From Clostridium sp. 'deep sea' (GTDB lineage: Bacteria > Bacillota > UBA994 > PWPR01), in NCBI RefSeq assembly GCF_014931565.1, contig NZ_CP063353.1:3286001-3350000 (forward strand): a stretch of 64,000 bases of DNA, read 5' to 3'. Below, piece by piece: positions 1 to 8,949 of this stretch. Under the pieces are notes generated by a model that saw nothing but the letters and a program-made list of their open reading frames with translations, was not told the origin of the DNA and ran no database searches. A program made the translations under genes and the position numbers. Numbering within the stretch: the stretch's first letter is position 1; each line of letters starts with the position of its first letter.

Positions 1-439
1 AATTCTTGGTGGAAATAAAATAGCTATCTGCGAACGCCCAGAGTTACCAAATTACCCCCCAGAAATATCAACAGATTTTAAGTATTTACTTAAAACAGAG
101 CAAAAAATTGTACCCCAAAAACCTATTGGCTTTACCGGAGATATATATGTACTTACTAACAAAAAAGTTTTTTCAGCTGGTGAAGGGTTTGCTACATTTT
201 GCAAACGAACAGGCTTTGCAACATTAGTAGGAGAAAGAACTGGTGGTGATGGTGGTAGTACATCTCCTATTTTTGTTAAGCTACCTAATAGCGGTTTATT
301 ACTAAGAATGCGTTTGCAAATGACCCTTAACCCCGATGGTTCAGCCAATGCAGAATACGGAACAGCACCAGATATTGAGGTAAAAGCAGAGCATGCGCTC
401 ACAGAAACCTTAAAAATAATTGAGGGTAAAACTGAATAA
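1..439 (+). CDS. S41-family peptidase, C-terminal part (5' end outside window)
   Basis: The frame is open from base 2 to a TAA at 437-439 and gives about 145 residues. It aligns through its whole length with the C-terminal third of the next gene, an S41 (tail-specific protease/tricorn-like) peptidase. The active-serine region reads KVFSAGEGF, and the following VGERTGGDGG stretch corresponds to the glycine-rich loop. The enzyme would cut peptides outside the membrane if, like its neighbour, it carries an N-terminal export signal; that part is not visible. The last ~110 bp are almost identical at DNA level to the neighbour, while the rest is clearly diverged. A rho-independent terminator follows, so this copy is probably transcribed separately. 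Confidence 0.85.
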   Translation, partial: ILGGNKIAICERPELPNYPPEISTDFKYLLKTEQKIVPQKPIGFTGDIYVLTNKKVFSAGEGFATFCKRTGFATLVGERTGGDGGSTSPIFVKLPNSGLLLRMRLQMTLNPDGSANAEYGTAPDIEVKAEHALTETLKIIEGKTE

Positions 440-463
440 TACCTATTATTATAATATACTAAA

Positions 464-497
464 GCTATTGCTTTTACTTTAAGTAATAGTTTTTTTA
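464..497 (+). terminator. Rho-independent terminator after first S41 gene
   Basis: CTATTGCTT and AAGTAATAG form a 9-bp stem with one G-U pair, followed by a run of seven T. It lies 25 bases after the stop codon of the partial peptidase gene. Confidence 0.75.
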
Positions 498-594
498 TTC
501 CATATTTGTTTCAAACAACAATTATGGTGGTATATTACTATAGTTGATTTATATGTTTCTGCTAAATTTGTAGCAAGTTTAAGGAGAAAATTGT

Positions 595-1803
595 ATGATT
601 AAAAAAATAAAATTACTAGTTCCTACTGCAATACTAATATTTTTACTTATTTTATCCACAACAGTACAGCCTATAGGTAATTATAGCTCTCAACAAAAGC
701 AAGAAGATTTTTTATTTGTATACAACTTACTAGCCAAAGAATATCCTTTTTTTTCAATGTTAGAACGTAAATACAACATAAAGTGGCTGGCTAATAAAGA
801 TACATATCTTGAGAGAATAAAAGCTACTAAAAATGATACTCAATTTTACACTGAGTTAAAGAATATTTTATGTGAGTTATATGATGGACACACTCATATT
901 GTTTCTCCAAAATTTTATCACTATTTAAAAGAACTAGCTAATGATTTAGAGTTAGATTCTGATAAATACAATAATGAATTTTTAGTAAAGCCATTAAATA
1001 GTGCCCAAAGGCATTATGAATTTTGGACTAAAAAATTTGGTTACACACCAAAATCTTTTGAGCAAGAGAGCAACAACGTAAACAAAAAAAATTATATTTT
1101 TCAGAAATACCACAATGGAGAAACTATTTATCTTAAAATAAAATCTTTTAAAATGTCACATAAAGAATGTCAACAAGTATATGATTACATAATAAACAAT
1201 AAAGATTGTTCTTCTATTATTATAGATATTAGAGATAATAAAGGAGGCAATAGTGGTCAATGGCTTTATAATATTGTTTTTCCTTTAAATACTAAATCTC
1301 AAAAACATAACATGTATTATGCTTTACGTGGTGGTAAGTTAAGCGAAAAATTTGCTAAGATATTTGGCACAAAATACAAAGTAGAAATGTCTCAGCGTCC
1401 AATTTTACCAAACTATCCACCTGAATTAACAACTAATTTTAAATTCATCTTAAATAGAGAAGAAAAAATTAGCCCGAAAGATCCCATTGATTTTATTGGA
1501 AAAATATATGTGCTTATAAATAATAAAGTATATTCATCTGCAGAAAGTTTGGCACTTTTTTGTAAAAATACTGGTTTTGCAACTTTAGTAGGTGAACGAA
1601 CAAAAGGAGATGGTGGAGGTTTTTCACCTATTTTAGTAAAGTTACCTAATAGCGGTTTATTATTAAGAATGCGTTTGCAAATGGTCCTTAACCGCGATGG
1701 TTCAGCCAATGCAGAATACGGAACAGCACCAGATATTGAGGTAAAAGCAGCAGAAGCTTTAACAGAAACCTTAAAAATAATTGAACAAAAAACCAATAAA
1801 TAG
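595..1803 (+). CDS. S41-family peptidase, exported or membrane-anchored
   Basis: This 402-residue protein starts at an ATG 8 bases after AAGGAG. Residues 5-27 form a hydrophobic signal peptide or anchor with no lipobox cysteine. The C-terminal half carries the S41 fold: IIIDIRDNKGGNSG near 208-221 is the substrate-strand/oxyanion region, and KVYSSAESLA (311-320) holds the nucleophile serine, with VGERTKGDGGG following. There is no obvious PDZ domain, so it resembles the PDZ-less S41 group often annotated simply as S41 family peptidase. Substrate is unknown; an extracellular peptide-processing role is inferred. It is a tandem paralogue of the preceding gene and lies 39 bp before a lipoprotein gene, with no terminator between, so the two may be co-transcribed. 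Confidence 0.88.
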   Translation: MIKKIKLLVPTAILIFLLILSTTVQPIGNYSSQQKQEDFLFVYNLLAKEYPFFSMLERKYNIKWLANKDTYLERIKATKNDTQFYTELKNILCELYDGHTHIVSPKFYHYLKELANDLELDSDKYNNEFLVKPLNSAQRHYEFWTKKFGYTPKSFEQESNNVNKKNYIFQKYHNGETIYLKIKSFKMSHKECQQVYDYIINNKDCSSIIIDIRDNKGGNSGQWLYNIVFPLNTKSQKHNMYYALRGGKLSEKFAKIFGTKYKVEMSQRPILPNYPPELTTNFKFILNREEKISPKDPIDFIGKIYVLINNKVYSSAESLALFCKNTGFATLVGERTKGDGGGFSPILVKLPNSGLLLRMRLQMVLNRDGSANAEYGTAPDIEVKAAEALTETLKIIEQKTNK

Positions 1804-1842
1804 TATGATTAAATAGCTTAGAATAAAAAGAGGAGACTCAAT

Positions 1843-3213
1843 ATGAAAAAGTTAATTGCTACTTTCGTATTATTAAGTCTAGTATTGATAGGCTGTGAAG
1901 TTCAGCAAGCTAATCAAACACTTGACCCTAATAATACAAATGAACATATTTTAGTTGGAACAGATTTGTATTCAATATACCAAAACAATTGGAAACAAAG
2001 TAGTGTAGAAGAGGTATTTGCAGTACAAGAGGATTTTTTATCTCGCCCTAATGATGATTTTGATGAAGGTGATGAGCTTTTATATTATTTAACATATCAA
2101 AATAAAAATGTAATGATTCAGTATAAAATTAATGGTCAAAAAAATAGAGATATTTATTGTATTGTTTTTAATAATAGCTACTCAAATAATGTAACAAAAG
2201 ATATAACTATGAGCTCTAAAATTAAAGATGTAATTAATAGCTATGGTAAACCCACTTTTGAAGATGAAAAAAACGAGTTTATAGGCTATAAGTACCCCCA
2301 AGAAAATCCAGAGTTTTATATGTTTTTTTCGGGCACAGATGATATTGATCAAATAGCGATATATCCTGTATCTACAATGAACGAAGATGCATTAATAACT
2401 AGCATAGCTAACTATGAAGCCAATCAAGATCACTTACAGGCTTTTGATGATTTTGATTTATATTTTGATTATAGTAAAGGAATTCACCCTACTTATAAAT
2501 ATCACTTAGATAGTGTTGGCATTAAGTTAGTATTAACAGTAGGTAGGTATTTAAATGAGCCTAATAAAGAGCCTTATAGTGTTACTATTTACCAAAACTA
2601 TAAAGGTAAAGTTACTAATACATTAACCATGCCAGAAGATAAAACTAAAATACTAGCCCAAAAAGAAGAGTTACTAACAAAGGGCATAAAATTATCTTTA
2701 GACATAGACCCTGTTTATGCAAGTGAAGTTGAAAGGCATAATGAACTTATTGAGTACAAAAATAAAATAGCAGAAAAAGCAGTTAGTTCACCCAATAAAA
2801 ACATTATTTTATATGAAAAATTTGATCTTGAAACAGGTTCACGAGTAAGACTAATAAAAAAAGAAGCTGATGGAAAAATTAATAACCTTTTGGGTATTAA
2901 AGAGCTGTGGGGTGCTAATGAGTTCAAGTGGATTAATGAACGTTATATAGCCTATTCCCAAATGGTTGATTATGATTTAAACAATAGCCTCTTTGGAATA
3001 TTTATTTATGATACCGTAGCAGAAAAAGAGTTAGTAGTGGAGCATTCAGCAAATAATAAGTTTCAATACTTTACTGATTTAAAAATAGAAGACGGAAAAA
3101 TAAAATATGAAAGACGACTAACAAAATATGAAAGACAGCTAACAAAAGTAGAAGTTGCTTATAGCATAAATAAAGAGGGAATAATTGAGTTTGATCAAGT
3201 AAAAACAGAATAA
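1843..3213 (+). CDS. Putative lipoprotein of unknown function
   Basis: The 456-residue product begins after AAGAGGAG and has a type II signal peptide: positive MKK, a hydrophobic core and the lipobox LIGC with Cys18. I do not recognise the mature protein. It is rich in Asp, Asn and Tyr. Residues 110-160 (a KIKDVINSYGKP segment and nearby strands) look like a small alpha/beta domain seen in many Firmicute surface lipoproteins. The last third, from about residue 320, has YEKFDLETG and NERYIAYSQ strands like a single propeller-type blade set. It lies directly after the S41 gene, so a shared envelope role is possible. A strong terminator follows. Confidence 0.8.
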   Translation: MKKLIATFVLLSLVLIGCEVQQANQTLDPNNTNEHILVGTDLYSIYQNNWKQSSVEEVFAVQEDFLSRPNDDFDEGDELLYYLTYQNKNVMIQYKINGQKNRDIYCIVFNNSYSNNVTKDITMSSKIKDVINSYGKPTFEDEKNEFIGYKYPQENPEFYMFFSGTDDIDQIAIYPVSTMNEDALITSIANYEANQDHLQAFDDFDLYFDYSKGIHPTYKYHLDSVGIKLVLTVGRYLNEPNKEPYSVTIYQNYKGKVTNTLTMPEDKTKILAQKEELLTKGIKLSLDIDPVYASEVERHNELIEYKNKIAEKAVSSPNKNIILYEKFDLETGSRVRLIKKEADGKINNLLGIKELWGANEFKWINERYIAYSQMVDYDLNNSLFGIFIYDTVAEKELVVEHSANNKFQYFTDLKIEDGKIKYERRLTKYERQLTKVEVAYSINKEGIIEFDQVKTE

Positions 3214-3256
3214 ATTATTTATAATATCAAAAAGTGCTGAATTTAAGAAAAATAAG

Positions 3257-3287
3257 AACTAGCCTAAAATATGTAGGCTAGTTTTTA
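3257..3287 (+). terminator. Rho-independent terminator
   Basis: A perfect 9-bp stem AACTAGCCT / AGGCTAGTT with a 9-base loop is followed by a short T run. It ends the peptidase/lipoprotein unit. Confidence 0.8.
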
Positions 3288-3335
3288 TAGTTAATAGCTA
3301 AAAGCATCTACTAAGCAAAAAATGACAATTATTTC

Positions 3336-3398
3336 TTGACATGTATCGATTATTGATATAGTATATTGATAATCGATATGATATATCAATATTCGATA
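3336..3398 (+). promoter_or_regulatory. Promoter with triple dyad operator for the PadR gene
   Basis: TTGACA (3336-3341), a 17-bp spacer and TAGTAT (3359-3364) form a good sigma-A promoter. TATCGATTAT (3344-3353) and its exact inverted copy ATAATCGATA (3369-3378) span the -10 region. A third element, TATCAATATTCGATA (3384-3398), matches the inverted form of the first site at 14 of 15 positions. The arrangement suggests cooperative autorepression by the PadR protein encoded just downstream. Confidence 0.7.
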
Positions 3399-3413
3399 TG
3401 ATGGAGGATAACA

Positions 3414-3725
3414 ATGGCCAGAAAACAATTACAAACCCTTACAGAGCCAATGTACTATATTTTGTTAAGTTTATTAACCCCTGCTCATGGTTATGGAGTT
3501 ATGAAAACTATTTTAGAACTAACTGATGGAAGAGTTAATGTTGGCCCAGGAACTCTATATGCCTTGTTATCTAGATTTGAAAAAGAGGATATAGTTAAAA
3601 AAACAACTGTTGTAGACAATAAAAAGTTTTATGCCCTTACAGATAAAGGCTATAAAATTCTCAAAGATGAGCATAACAGATTAAAAAAATTGGTATACCA
3701 CGGAGACATTTTATTAGGAGAATAA
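3414..3725 (+). CDS. PadR-family transcriptional regulator
   Basis: The 103-residue protein starts at an ATG 8 bases after GGAGG. It matches short (PadR-s1 like) regulators: TEPMYYILLSL opens helix 1, HGYGVMKTILELT is the recognition region, GTLYALLSRFEKEDIV is the wing-preceding helix, and YALTDKGYKIL is the conserved winged-helix end. These proteins bind DNA as dimers and usually repress a neighbouring gene until a small ligand or membrane cue is sensed. The stop lies 5 bp before a DUF2812 membrane protein gene, the usual partner of this PadR group. The triple TATCGAT-type dyad upstream is the likely autoregulatory operator. Confidence 0.9.
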   Translation: MARKQLQTLTEPMYYILLSLLTPAHGYGVMKTILELTDGRVNVGPGTLYALLSRFEKEDIVKKTTVVDNKKFYALTDKGYKILKDEHNRLKKLVYHGDILLGE

Positions 3726-3730
3726 AATAC

Positions 3731-4426
3731 ATGAAAACACAAAAGAAAGTGATTAATTTTACCTCTATAACTGAGTACAAAGCTTTAGAGAGCTTTTTTG
3801 AAAAAATGGCTAACAAAGGTTGGATGTTGATTAAAGCCAATAGGTATAGCTTTGAATTTTATAAAACTGAACCTACAAAACTCAAATTTAGTATTCATTT
3901 ATTTCATTATGAATCAGAGAACTGTTATCCTAACAACAAAACAGATCAGGAACTAGCCGATATTTGTGAAGCAGCAGGTTGGAATTTATGTGCCAGTAAT
4001 CATATATATCAAATATATTGTGCCTATGAAACCGATAATGCTATTGCCATGCATACCGATAGCCGTGAAGAATATCGAATGGTAAGAAACATGTTTTTTA
4101 AAACACAATTTATTTATATAATATTTATTTCATTGCTTACATTTATAAATGTTTCAGCTATAGTAAAATATAGATCTCTAAAACTTCCATCTGTATTGCA
4201 CTTATCTGTTTATTTAGCTAATGATTTATTTATATTTATTTGTATAACACTTGTTATAAATGCTATAGTTTGGTTTACACTAAACAAAATAAACCTCACT
4301 AGTAATAAACCGCTGCAGTTTTTGTCACTTAAGGGTGTAGTAATTAAACATATATCATTAATTTCTATTTATATAGCAATAAAAATCTTAAACTATGCAA
4401 TAAATTACAAGTACCTTGTCTCTTAA
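3731..4426 (+). CDS. DUF2812 membrane protein, partner of PadR
   Basis: The 231-residue protein has a soluble N-terminal domain of about 115 residues containing LESFFEKMANKGWMLIKA and GWNLCASNHIYQIY, the hallmark of DUF2812. Three to four hydrophobic segments follow (about 128-150, 160-185 and 200-228). Members are typically encoded directly after PadR regulators and are thought to be membrane-linked sensors or anti-regulators; the mechanism is not established. The ATG lies 9 bp after AGGAG, and the gene is co-transcribed with padR given the 5-bp gap. Length is normal for the family. Confidence 0.82.
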   Translation: MKTQKKVINFTSITEYKALESFFEKMANKGWMLIKANRYSFEFYKTEPTKLKFSIHLFHYESENCYPNNKTDQELADICEAAGWNLCASNHIYQIYCAYETDNAIAMHTDSREEYRMVRNMFFKTQFIYIIFISLLTFINVSAIVKYRSLKLPSVLHLSVYLANDLFIFICITLVINAIVWFTLNKINLTSNKPLQFLSLKGVVIKHISLISIYIAIKILNYAINYKYLVS

Positions 4427-4467
4427 TTATTAACTATTGATATAAAAGCATAAATAATATATTGCAA

Positions 4468-4490
4468 AAAAGCAGTTTTATACTGCTTTC
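4468..4490 (+). terminator. Hairpin after the PadR/DUF2812 operon
   Basis: AAAGCAGT and ACTGCTTT form an 8-bp stem 43 bases past the stop. There is no proper T tail, so it may be only a weak terminator or an mRNA 3' stabiliser. Confidence 0.4.
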
Positions 4491-4641
4491 ATACCTTATA
4501 TAGATAATAATCTACATAACTAAAACATAAAATAACTCAATCTGTTAATAAAAATACAACTTTACTGGTAAAACTATATGGATAATAAAATATTAGGTAA
4601 ATATATCCTGATTGCCCTATAACATTTAAGGAGGGATAATA

Positions 4642-5451
4642 TTGAATAAAAAACTGTCATTTTCTTTTTGGTCAGCAGTAGGCTATACAATCTTATTTTT
4701 ATTAGCTGATAGCATTGCAAGCTCAATATTTTATGCTGTAATAGGAAATCTTAGTATATCTAGTGACCTAAAATTGTCTTTAGGTATTTGTGTTCGGGCT
4801 ATAGTTTATGGCTTAGTTATAATGTATATTTGCAAAATATCAAAAACTAAACTAAAGATAAATGTTTTAAAAGGACTAAATAAAGGCTATATTTTGCCTA
4901 CCTTATTAACTGTAGTTGCTTTAAGACTTATTGCAAATACCCTAGTTCAATTATTAGTTATTTTTGTACCTATGAGCGAATCATTAAATAATATCTTTAA
5001 TAGCTTAATGTTTACAATTCCCTGTTTAAGATTTATTTTTTTTGCTGTTTTAATCCCAATATTAGAAGAACTATTTTTTAGAGTAGTATTAGCAGAGGGA
5101 TTAACGGCTAATTATAGCCAAACTAAAACAATTATTTACTCAACCCTAATATTTGCAATAGTTCATGGTAATATTTATCAGTTTGTTTCTGCTTTATTAT
5201 TAGGTTCTTTAGCCTGTTATGTTTATTTAAAAACAAAAAATATCTTACTTCCGGTTTTAGTACATACAGTTTGGAATGGTTTTTATGTAGTTTTGGAGAT
5301 TTTACCAATAAAGTTTGAGATCAATACTTTAACAGATATATTTAGTGCAAAATTCTTAATAGTTCATGCTTTTTCAGTGTGTTTATTAATAGCTGGTATT
5401 ATATTACTAAAAAAGCAAAACCAAAGCCCCATAAAAACAATTGAGATGTAG
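4642..5451 (+). CDS. CPBP-family intramembrane metalloprotease
   Basis: The 269-residue protein has about seven hydrophobic segments. It carries the three motifs of CPBP (CAAX protease/bacteriocin-processing, M82-like) enzymes: E142-E143-x3-R147, H175 in the FAIVHGNIYQF segment and H208 in LVHTVWNG. The family cuts peptides in the membrane; in Firmicutes members often serve bacteriocin immunity or processing, but no bacteriocin gene is visible here. The start is a TTG at 4642, chosen because AAGGAGGG lies 7 bp upstream and no ATG fits. A second CPBP gene on the other strand at 7147-8010 is a clear paralogue in motif order. Confidence 0.85.
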   Translation: MNKKLSFSFWSAVGYTILFLLADSIASSIFYAVIGNLSISSDLKLSLGICVRAIVYGLVIMYICKISKTKLKINVLKGLNKGYILPTLLTVVALRLIANTLVQLLVIFVPMSESLNNIFNSLMFTIPCLRFIFFAVLIPILEELFFRVVLAEGLTANYSQTKTIIYSTLIFAIVHGNIYQFVSALLLGSLACYVYLKTKNILLPVLVHTVWNGFYVVLEILPIKFEINTLTDIFSAKFLIVHAFSVCLLIAGIILLKKQNQSPIKTIEM

Positions 5452-5709
5452 TTATTGTAGGGGGGGATCTCTCTCCTAATTATTTTACACATCATAGTTA
5501 ATATAAACACCACAACATACCAAGCAAAACTGTAAGGTTAGAATACTCACCCACCCCGTATTAAATGCTACTTAATACCCAAACCACGTAACCATAGGTA
5601 AATCCACCCTAGGGTTGCTCAGCGACTCTAGTTGCTTGTCATGCTTGTATCACCAAACCTGTCCCTAAAGCATACAATAAAGTAGCCTATTAAGAGCTAG
5701 GAGAAAAAA
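5452..5709. other. Intergenic leader with two hairpins
   Basis: The 258 bp between the CPBP and aminotransferase genes hold no ORF. GTATTAA/TTAATAC (5558-5578) and a 10-bp stem with two G-U pairs CTAGGGTTGC/GCGACTCTAG (5609-5631) sit ahead of the aminotransferase Shine-Dalgarno. I do not recognise a riboswitch class. Confidence 0.35.
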
Positions 5710-6987
5710 ATGAAACACATAAGGAACTATTTTATTGGTGTTAATAGTCCTATTCGTACAGAGAATAATATCTACCGTGAGAGAGTTTATTTAAATAGTG
5801 CTGCCACAGGTCTACCTTTACGAAATGTAGTAAATAAAATAAATAAATTACTACCTTATTATACTTTTTATGAGACAGACAGTTACGCAGGTTTAAAACT
5901 AACTGATGAGTACGAACATGTCAGAAATATTGCTTTAGATTATGTTAAAGCAAATAAGCTAGAGAATACCGCAATTTTTGTAAAAAGCTCAACGTATGCT
6001 ATAAATCTTTTAGCAGAAATAATGCTACAAAATAATCCAAATTCAGTTGTTTTATCGGCAGCTATAAATGGTTTGCCAAGCTATTTACCATTTAAAAATA
6101 GGTTTCAAACTGACTTTATAGGATTTACAGCCACTGGTAATGTAAATTTAAACGAGCTAGAGCAAAAGCTTATTTCATACGCTGGTAAAGTTAAGTTAGT
6201 AACAATTACAGCAGCATCGAATATAACCGGTATAACTCCTGCAATATATGAGGCGGCAAAATTAGCACATAAATATGGTGCAAAAATTTTTGTAGATACT
6301 ACTCAATATTTACAACATAAACCATTTACCATAAAACCCAATTCTGCAGATAATCATATAGATTTTATTGCTTTTAGTGCTCACAAGTATTATAGCCCCT
6401 ATAATAGTGGTGTACTAATAGGGCCTGCGAGTTATTTAGAGATGTTTTGTCCCCCCAATACAGGTTCCTATATAACTAATTTTGTTAGCACAGAAAAAAT
6501 AATTTATAAAGATTCTCCTTTTAAGTACGAAACAGGCTATGCAAATGTCTTAGCGGTAATTGCCATGGGTGAAGCATTAAATAGCCTTAATTTTATAGGA
6601 CTAAATAAAATAATGCAGTACGAAAAAAAACTATATGACTATACCATTAATAAACTACAGGAAATAGATAGAGTATTTATCTATGGTCTAGCCTCAAATG
6701 AAGTGAATATACCCATTATAAGTTTTAACGTAAAAGGCAGTAATAATCGCAAAGTAGCTTCTGATTTAGGTTATAAATATGGCATTATTATAGGCTCAGG
6801 TAATCTAAGTTCGGATATTTATATTCAATATTTACAAGGATTGAGCCCCCAAGAAGCTTACAAACTATACCTTAAAGCGGAGTATCAATCGGTATGTAGA
6901 GTAAGTTTGGCTTTTTATAATACCAAGAGTGAGATAGATCGATTTGTAGAGGCGCTAAAGTTTATAATTAAACATAGTGGAAAATAA
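5710..6987 (+). CDS. Class V aminotransferase-fold PLP enzyme (cysteine desulfurase-like)
   Basis: The 425-residue protein has the class V fold. VDTTQ with Asp196 binds the PLP pyridine nitrogen, and FSAHKYYSPYNSG has the Schiff-base lysine at K226. The N-terminal ATGLPLRNVV and SSTYAINLLAEI segments match SufS/CsdA-like proteins. The catalytic loop that holds cysteine in true desulfurases instead reads IIIGSGNLSSD, with serines and no cysteine, so ordinary desulfurase activity is doubtful; a lyase or epimerase role within the family fits better. The start is supported by AGGAG 7 bp upstream. It is a single-gene unit, with a two-hairpin leader before it and facing a minus-strand CPBP gene. 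Confidence 0.82.
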   Translation: MKHIRNYFIGVNSPIRTENNIYRERVYLNSAATGLPLRNVVNKINKLLPYYTFYETDSYAGLKLTDEYEHVRNIALDYVKANKLENTAIFVKSSTYAINLLAEIMLQNNPNSVVLSAAINGLPSYLPFKNRFQTDFIGFTATGNVNLNELEQKLISYAGKVKLVTITAASNITGITPAIYEAAKLAHKYGAKIFVDTTQYLQHKPFTIKPNSADNHIDFIAFSAHKYYSPYNSGVLIGPASYLEMFCPPNTGSYITNFVSTEKIIYKDSPFKYETGYANVLAVIAMGEALNSLNFIGLNKIMQYEKKLYDYTINKLQEIDRVFIYGLASNEVNIPIISFNVKGSNNRKVASDLGYKYGIIIGSGNLSSDIYIQYLQGLSPQEAYKLYLKAEYQSVCRVSLAFYNTKSEIDRFVEALKFIIKHSGK

Positions 6988-7069
6988 TACTTTGTAGGCA
7001 TTGCTGTTTTGCTTTATTCTAAAGATTATATACTGCTTTAGCAGTTTCCTATAGCTTTACCTTAACTTA

Positions 7070-7099
7070 ACAAAAAGGCTCTCCTGTACAGGAGAGCCT
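7070..7099 (-). terminator. Terminator between convergent genes (strong on minus strand)
   Basis: A perfect 24-base palindrome, AGGCTCTCCTGT plus its inverse at 7076-7099, is followed by TTTTTGTT when read on the minus strand. It ends the CPBP gene at 7147-8010 and may also stop plus-strand transcription. Confidence 0.75.
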
Positions 7100-7146
7100 A
7101 CATATATTTATTTAACACTTAGTATTATAGAAAAATAGTAACCAGT

Positions 7147-8010
7147 TTAAAACGAATTTGTATCGGTGGTAATTTGCAAAGCATTTTTTCGTTTAGCTTT
7201 AATAAAAAGCAAAGCACCACCAGCCATAATAATAAAACCTAATAAAGTAAACCATAAAGGTTGATGAGCTGATCCATTAGCTGTTAAAACATTATAACCA
7301 TTAACTTTAATGCCTAAAAAATCTACCACTAAGCTCATGCCATTATGAACCGCGTGAGCTAAGATAGATAATAACAAAGCTTTAGAATTAACATAAAGCC
7401 AAGATAAAAATAATCCACCCAAAAATGCTGCAACAAATTGCCAAATGTTTAAATGAACTAAACCAAATAAAAATGCTGTTAAGATAATAGCTTTGGTTTT
7501 AGAGTACTTATTCCCTAAACCCCTTAAAATTACTCCCCTTAAAAATAACTCCTCAACGACAGGGGCTGTTACTACTACTGTTAAAATATAAGTAATTACA
7601 GGTAACTCACCAATGCTATTAAAGGTCTCTAGCCAGATATCTGTTAATGGAAAAATCAATTGAACAATATTATCTATTTCAGAAACAACTATATTTAAAC
7701 CTACTGCAAAAACAATAGTTCCTAATACCCAAAATAAATTACTATTGCCTTTTAACCTAATCTTTAACCTCGACCATTTGTTTTTAGTAATAATTAAAAT
7801 GCAAAGGTATACTGACATATAGCTTATTAGCATTTCTAAATACGAGTTAGAGAAAAAATCAAGTATATTAAAATTAGGGATTATTTTTATAAATGGTATT
7901 GTTAATAAGGTTAATGTTAGAATGAGTGCTACTGGAAATAGAACCCACATTACGCAGAGTAATAACGCCTTAATAAAAGACAAGCTAAACTTTCGATCTT
8001 CTATAATCAT
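7147..8010 (-). CDS. CPBP-family intramembrane metalloprotease
   Basis: This 287-residue polytopic protein has the CPBP motifs E153-E154-x3-R158 (VVEELFLRGV), H186 in FGLVHLNIWQF and H219 in LAHAVHNG. The flanking pattern GLGNKYSKTKAII resembles the plus-strand paralogue at 4642 (TANYSQTKTII), so the two probably arose by duplication. The likely role is intramembrane cleavage of a small membrane-bound peptide or immunity to one; no substrate is apparent nearby. The ATG is preceded by GAGGGAGG. It is a monocistronic unit ending in a strong palindromic terminator. Confidence 0.86.
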   Translation of the reverse strand: MIIEDRKFSLSFIKALLLCVMWVLFPVALILTLTLLTIPFIKIIPNFNILDFFSNSYLEMLISYMSVYLCILIITKNKWSRLKIRLKGNSNLFWVLGTIVFAVGLNIVVSEIDNIVQLIFPLTDIWLETFNSIGELPVITYILTVVVTAPVVEELFLRGVILRGLGNKYSKTKAIILTAFLFGLVHLNIWQFVAAFLGGLFLSWLYVNSKALLLSILAHAVHNGMSLVVDFLGIKVNGYNVLTANGSAHQPLWFTLLGFIIMAGGALLFIKAKRKNALQITTDTNSF

Positions 8011-8154
8011 TTCCTCCCTCTCTAAATATATGTTATAACTATATTTATTAGTTAAACAATAAATAAATACTTAAACTAAAAAACATTAACCTAAACATTA
8101 TAAAATAATATAAATAACATTACCCTTGTTGTAGTACAGATATTAAATAGATAA

Positions 8155-8949
8155 TTAGTTTTCACAGTTAATATTTAAGGCAATAAAAAAATCAATAATA
8201 CTATTTAGATATTCCTCAAAATTGTCATCTTTTATATAGTGACCACAGTTAGCAAACTCAATATAGGCGATATTATCCCTATCTTTGGTAATTTCAAGGG
8301 CTTGCTTAGCATCTAAAACATTAGAATTTTCACCCCTCATTAAGAGTGTTGGGCAGCTTAACTTATGCCAATCTTCTATCCAGTTACCGTTTAAATTTTG
8401 CTGAGAGATACCTAAATTATTAATATCACAGCTAAACTTATAACCTGTATCGGAGCTTTGCATTCCTTGCGTAAAATACAGGTAATTATTAATTCCTTGT
8501 TTATGTAAAAAATCGTAAACAAGCTCTAAAGAAGCAAATTCTGTGGGCCATAAACTTGTGAAACTTATATCATTATTTATAATTACTCCTGTATCTTCAA
8601 TAACCAAAGCCTTTACTTTATGGGGGTATTGGGCGGCGAACTGATACGCATTAACAGCACCCAAAGAAAAGCCAATAATAATTGCACTATTAATATTTAA
8701 TTCATTATATAAAGCTAATATATCACTTATATATTCCTCGCGTGTATAGTTAGTTCCAAAATCACTAGAACCATGACCCTGTTGGTCTAAGGCAATAAAC
8801 CTAAAACAGTTGGGCAAACTTTGCTGTAATTTTGCGTATGAAGCAGCACATGCAAAGTGACCATGTAAGGCAATTATATTATTATCTTTTCCTCCAAAAT
8901 CTAGATAAGATAATTTGCGTTCTCTGTTATAAAAAAACTTTCTTTCCAT
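8155..8949 (-). CDS. Alpha/beta hydrolase
   Basis: The product is 264 residues when started at the ATG at 8949, which has AGGAG 8 bp upstream; an in-frame ATG 36 bp earlier lacks a ribosome site. The fold signatures are ALHGHF (oxyanion, about 28), DQQGHGSSDFG, the nucleophile elbow GFSLG with Ser95, an acid around Asp213 and the catalytic histidine H237 in NCGHYIKDD. No signal peptide is present, so it is cytoplasmic. It resembles small esterase/lactonase-like hydrolases; substrate cannot be told from sequence. The gene stands alone between intergenic stretches of 145 and 400 bp. Confidence 0.87.
   Translation of the reverse strand: MERKFFYNRERKLSYLDFGGKDNNIIALHGHFACAASYAKLQQSLPNCFRFIALDQQGHGSSDFGTNYTREEYISDILALYNELNINSAIIIGFSLGAVNAYQFAAQYPHKVKALVIEDTGVIINNDISFTSLWPTEFASLELVYDFLHKQGINNYLYFTQGMQSSDTGYKFSCDINNLGISQQNLNGNWIEDWHKLSCPTLLMRGENSNVLDAKQALEITKDRDNIAYIEFANCGHYIKDDNFEEYLNSIIDFFIALNINCEN

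Noticed and set aside
5710-6987. SufS/NifS cysteine desulfurase for Fe-S clusters
   Set aside because: The active-site cysteine loop is replaced by serines and no suf or isc genes are adjacent.
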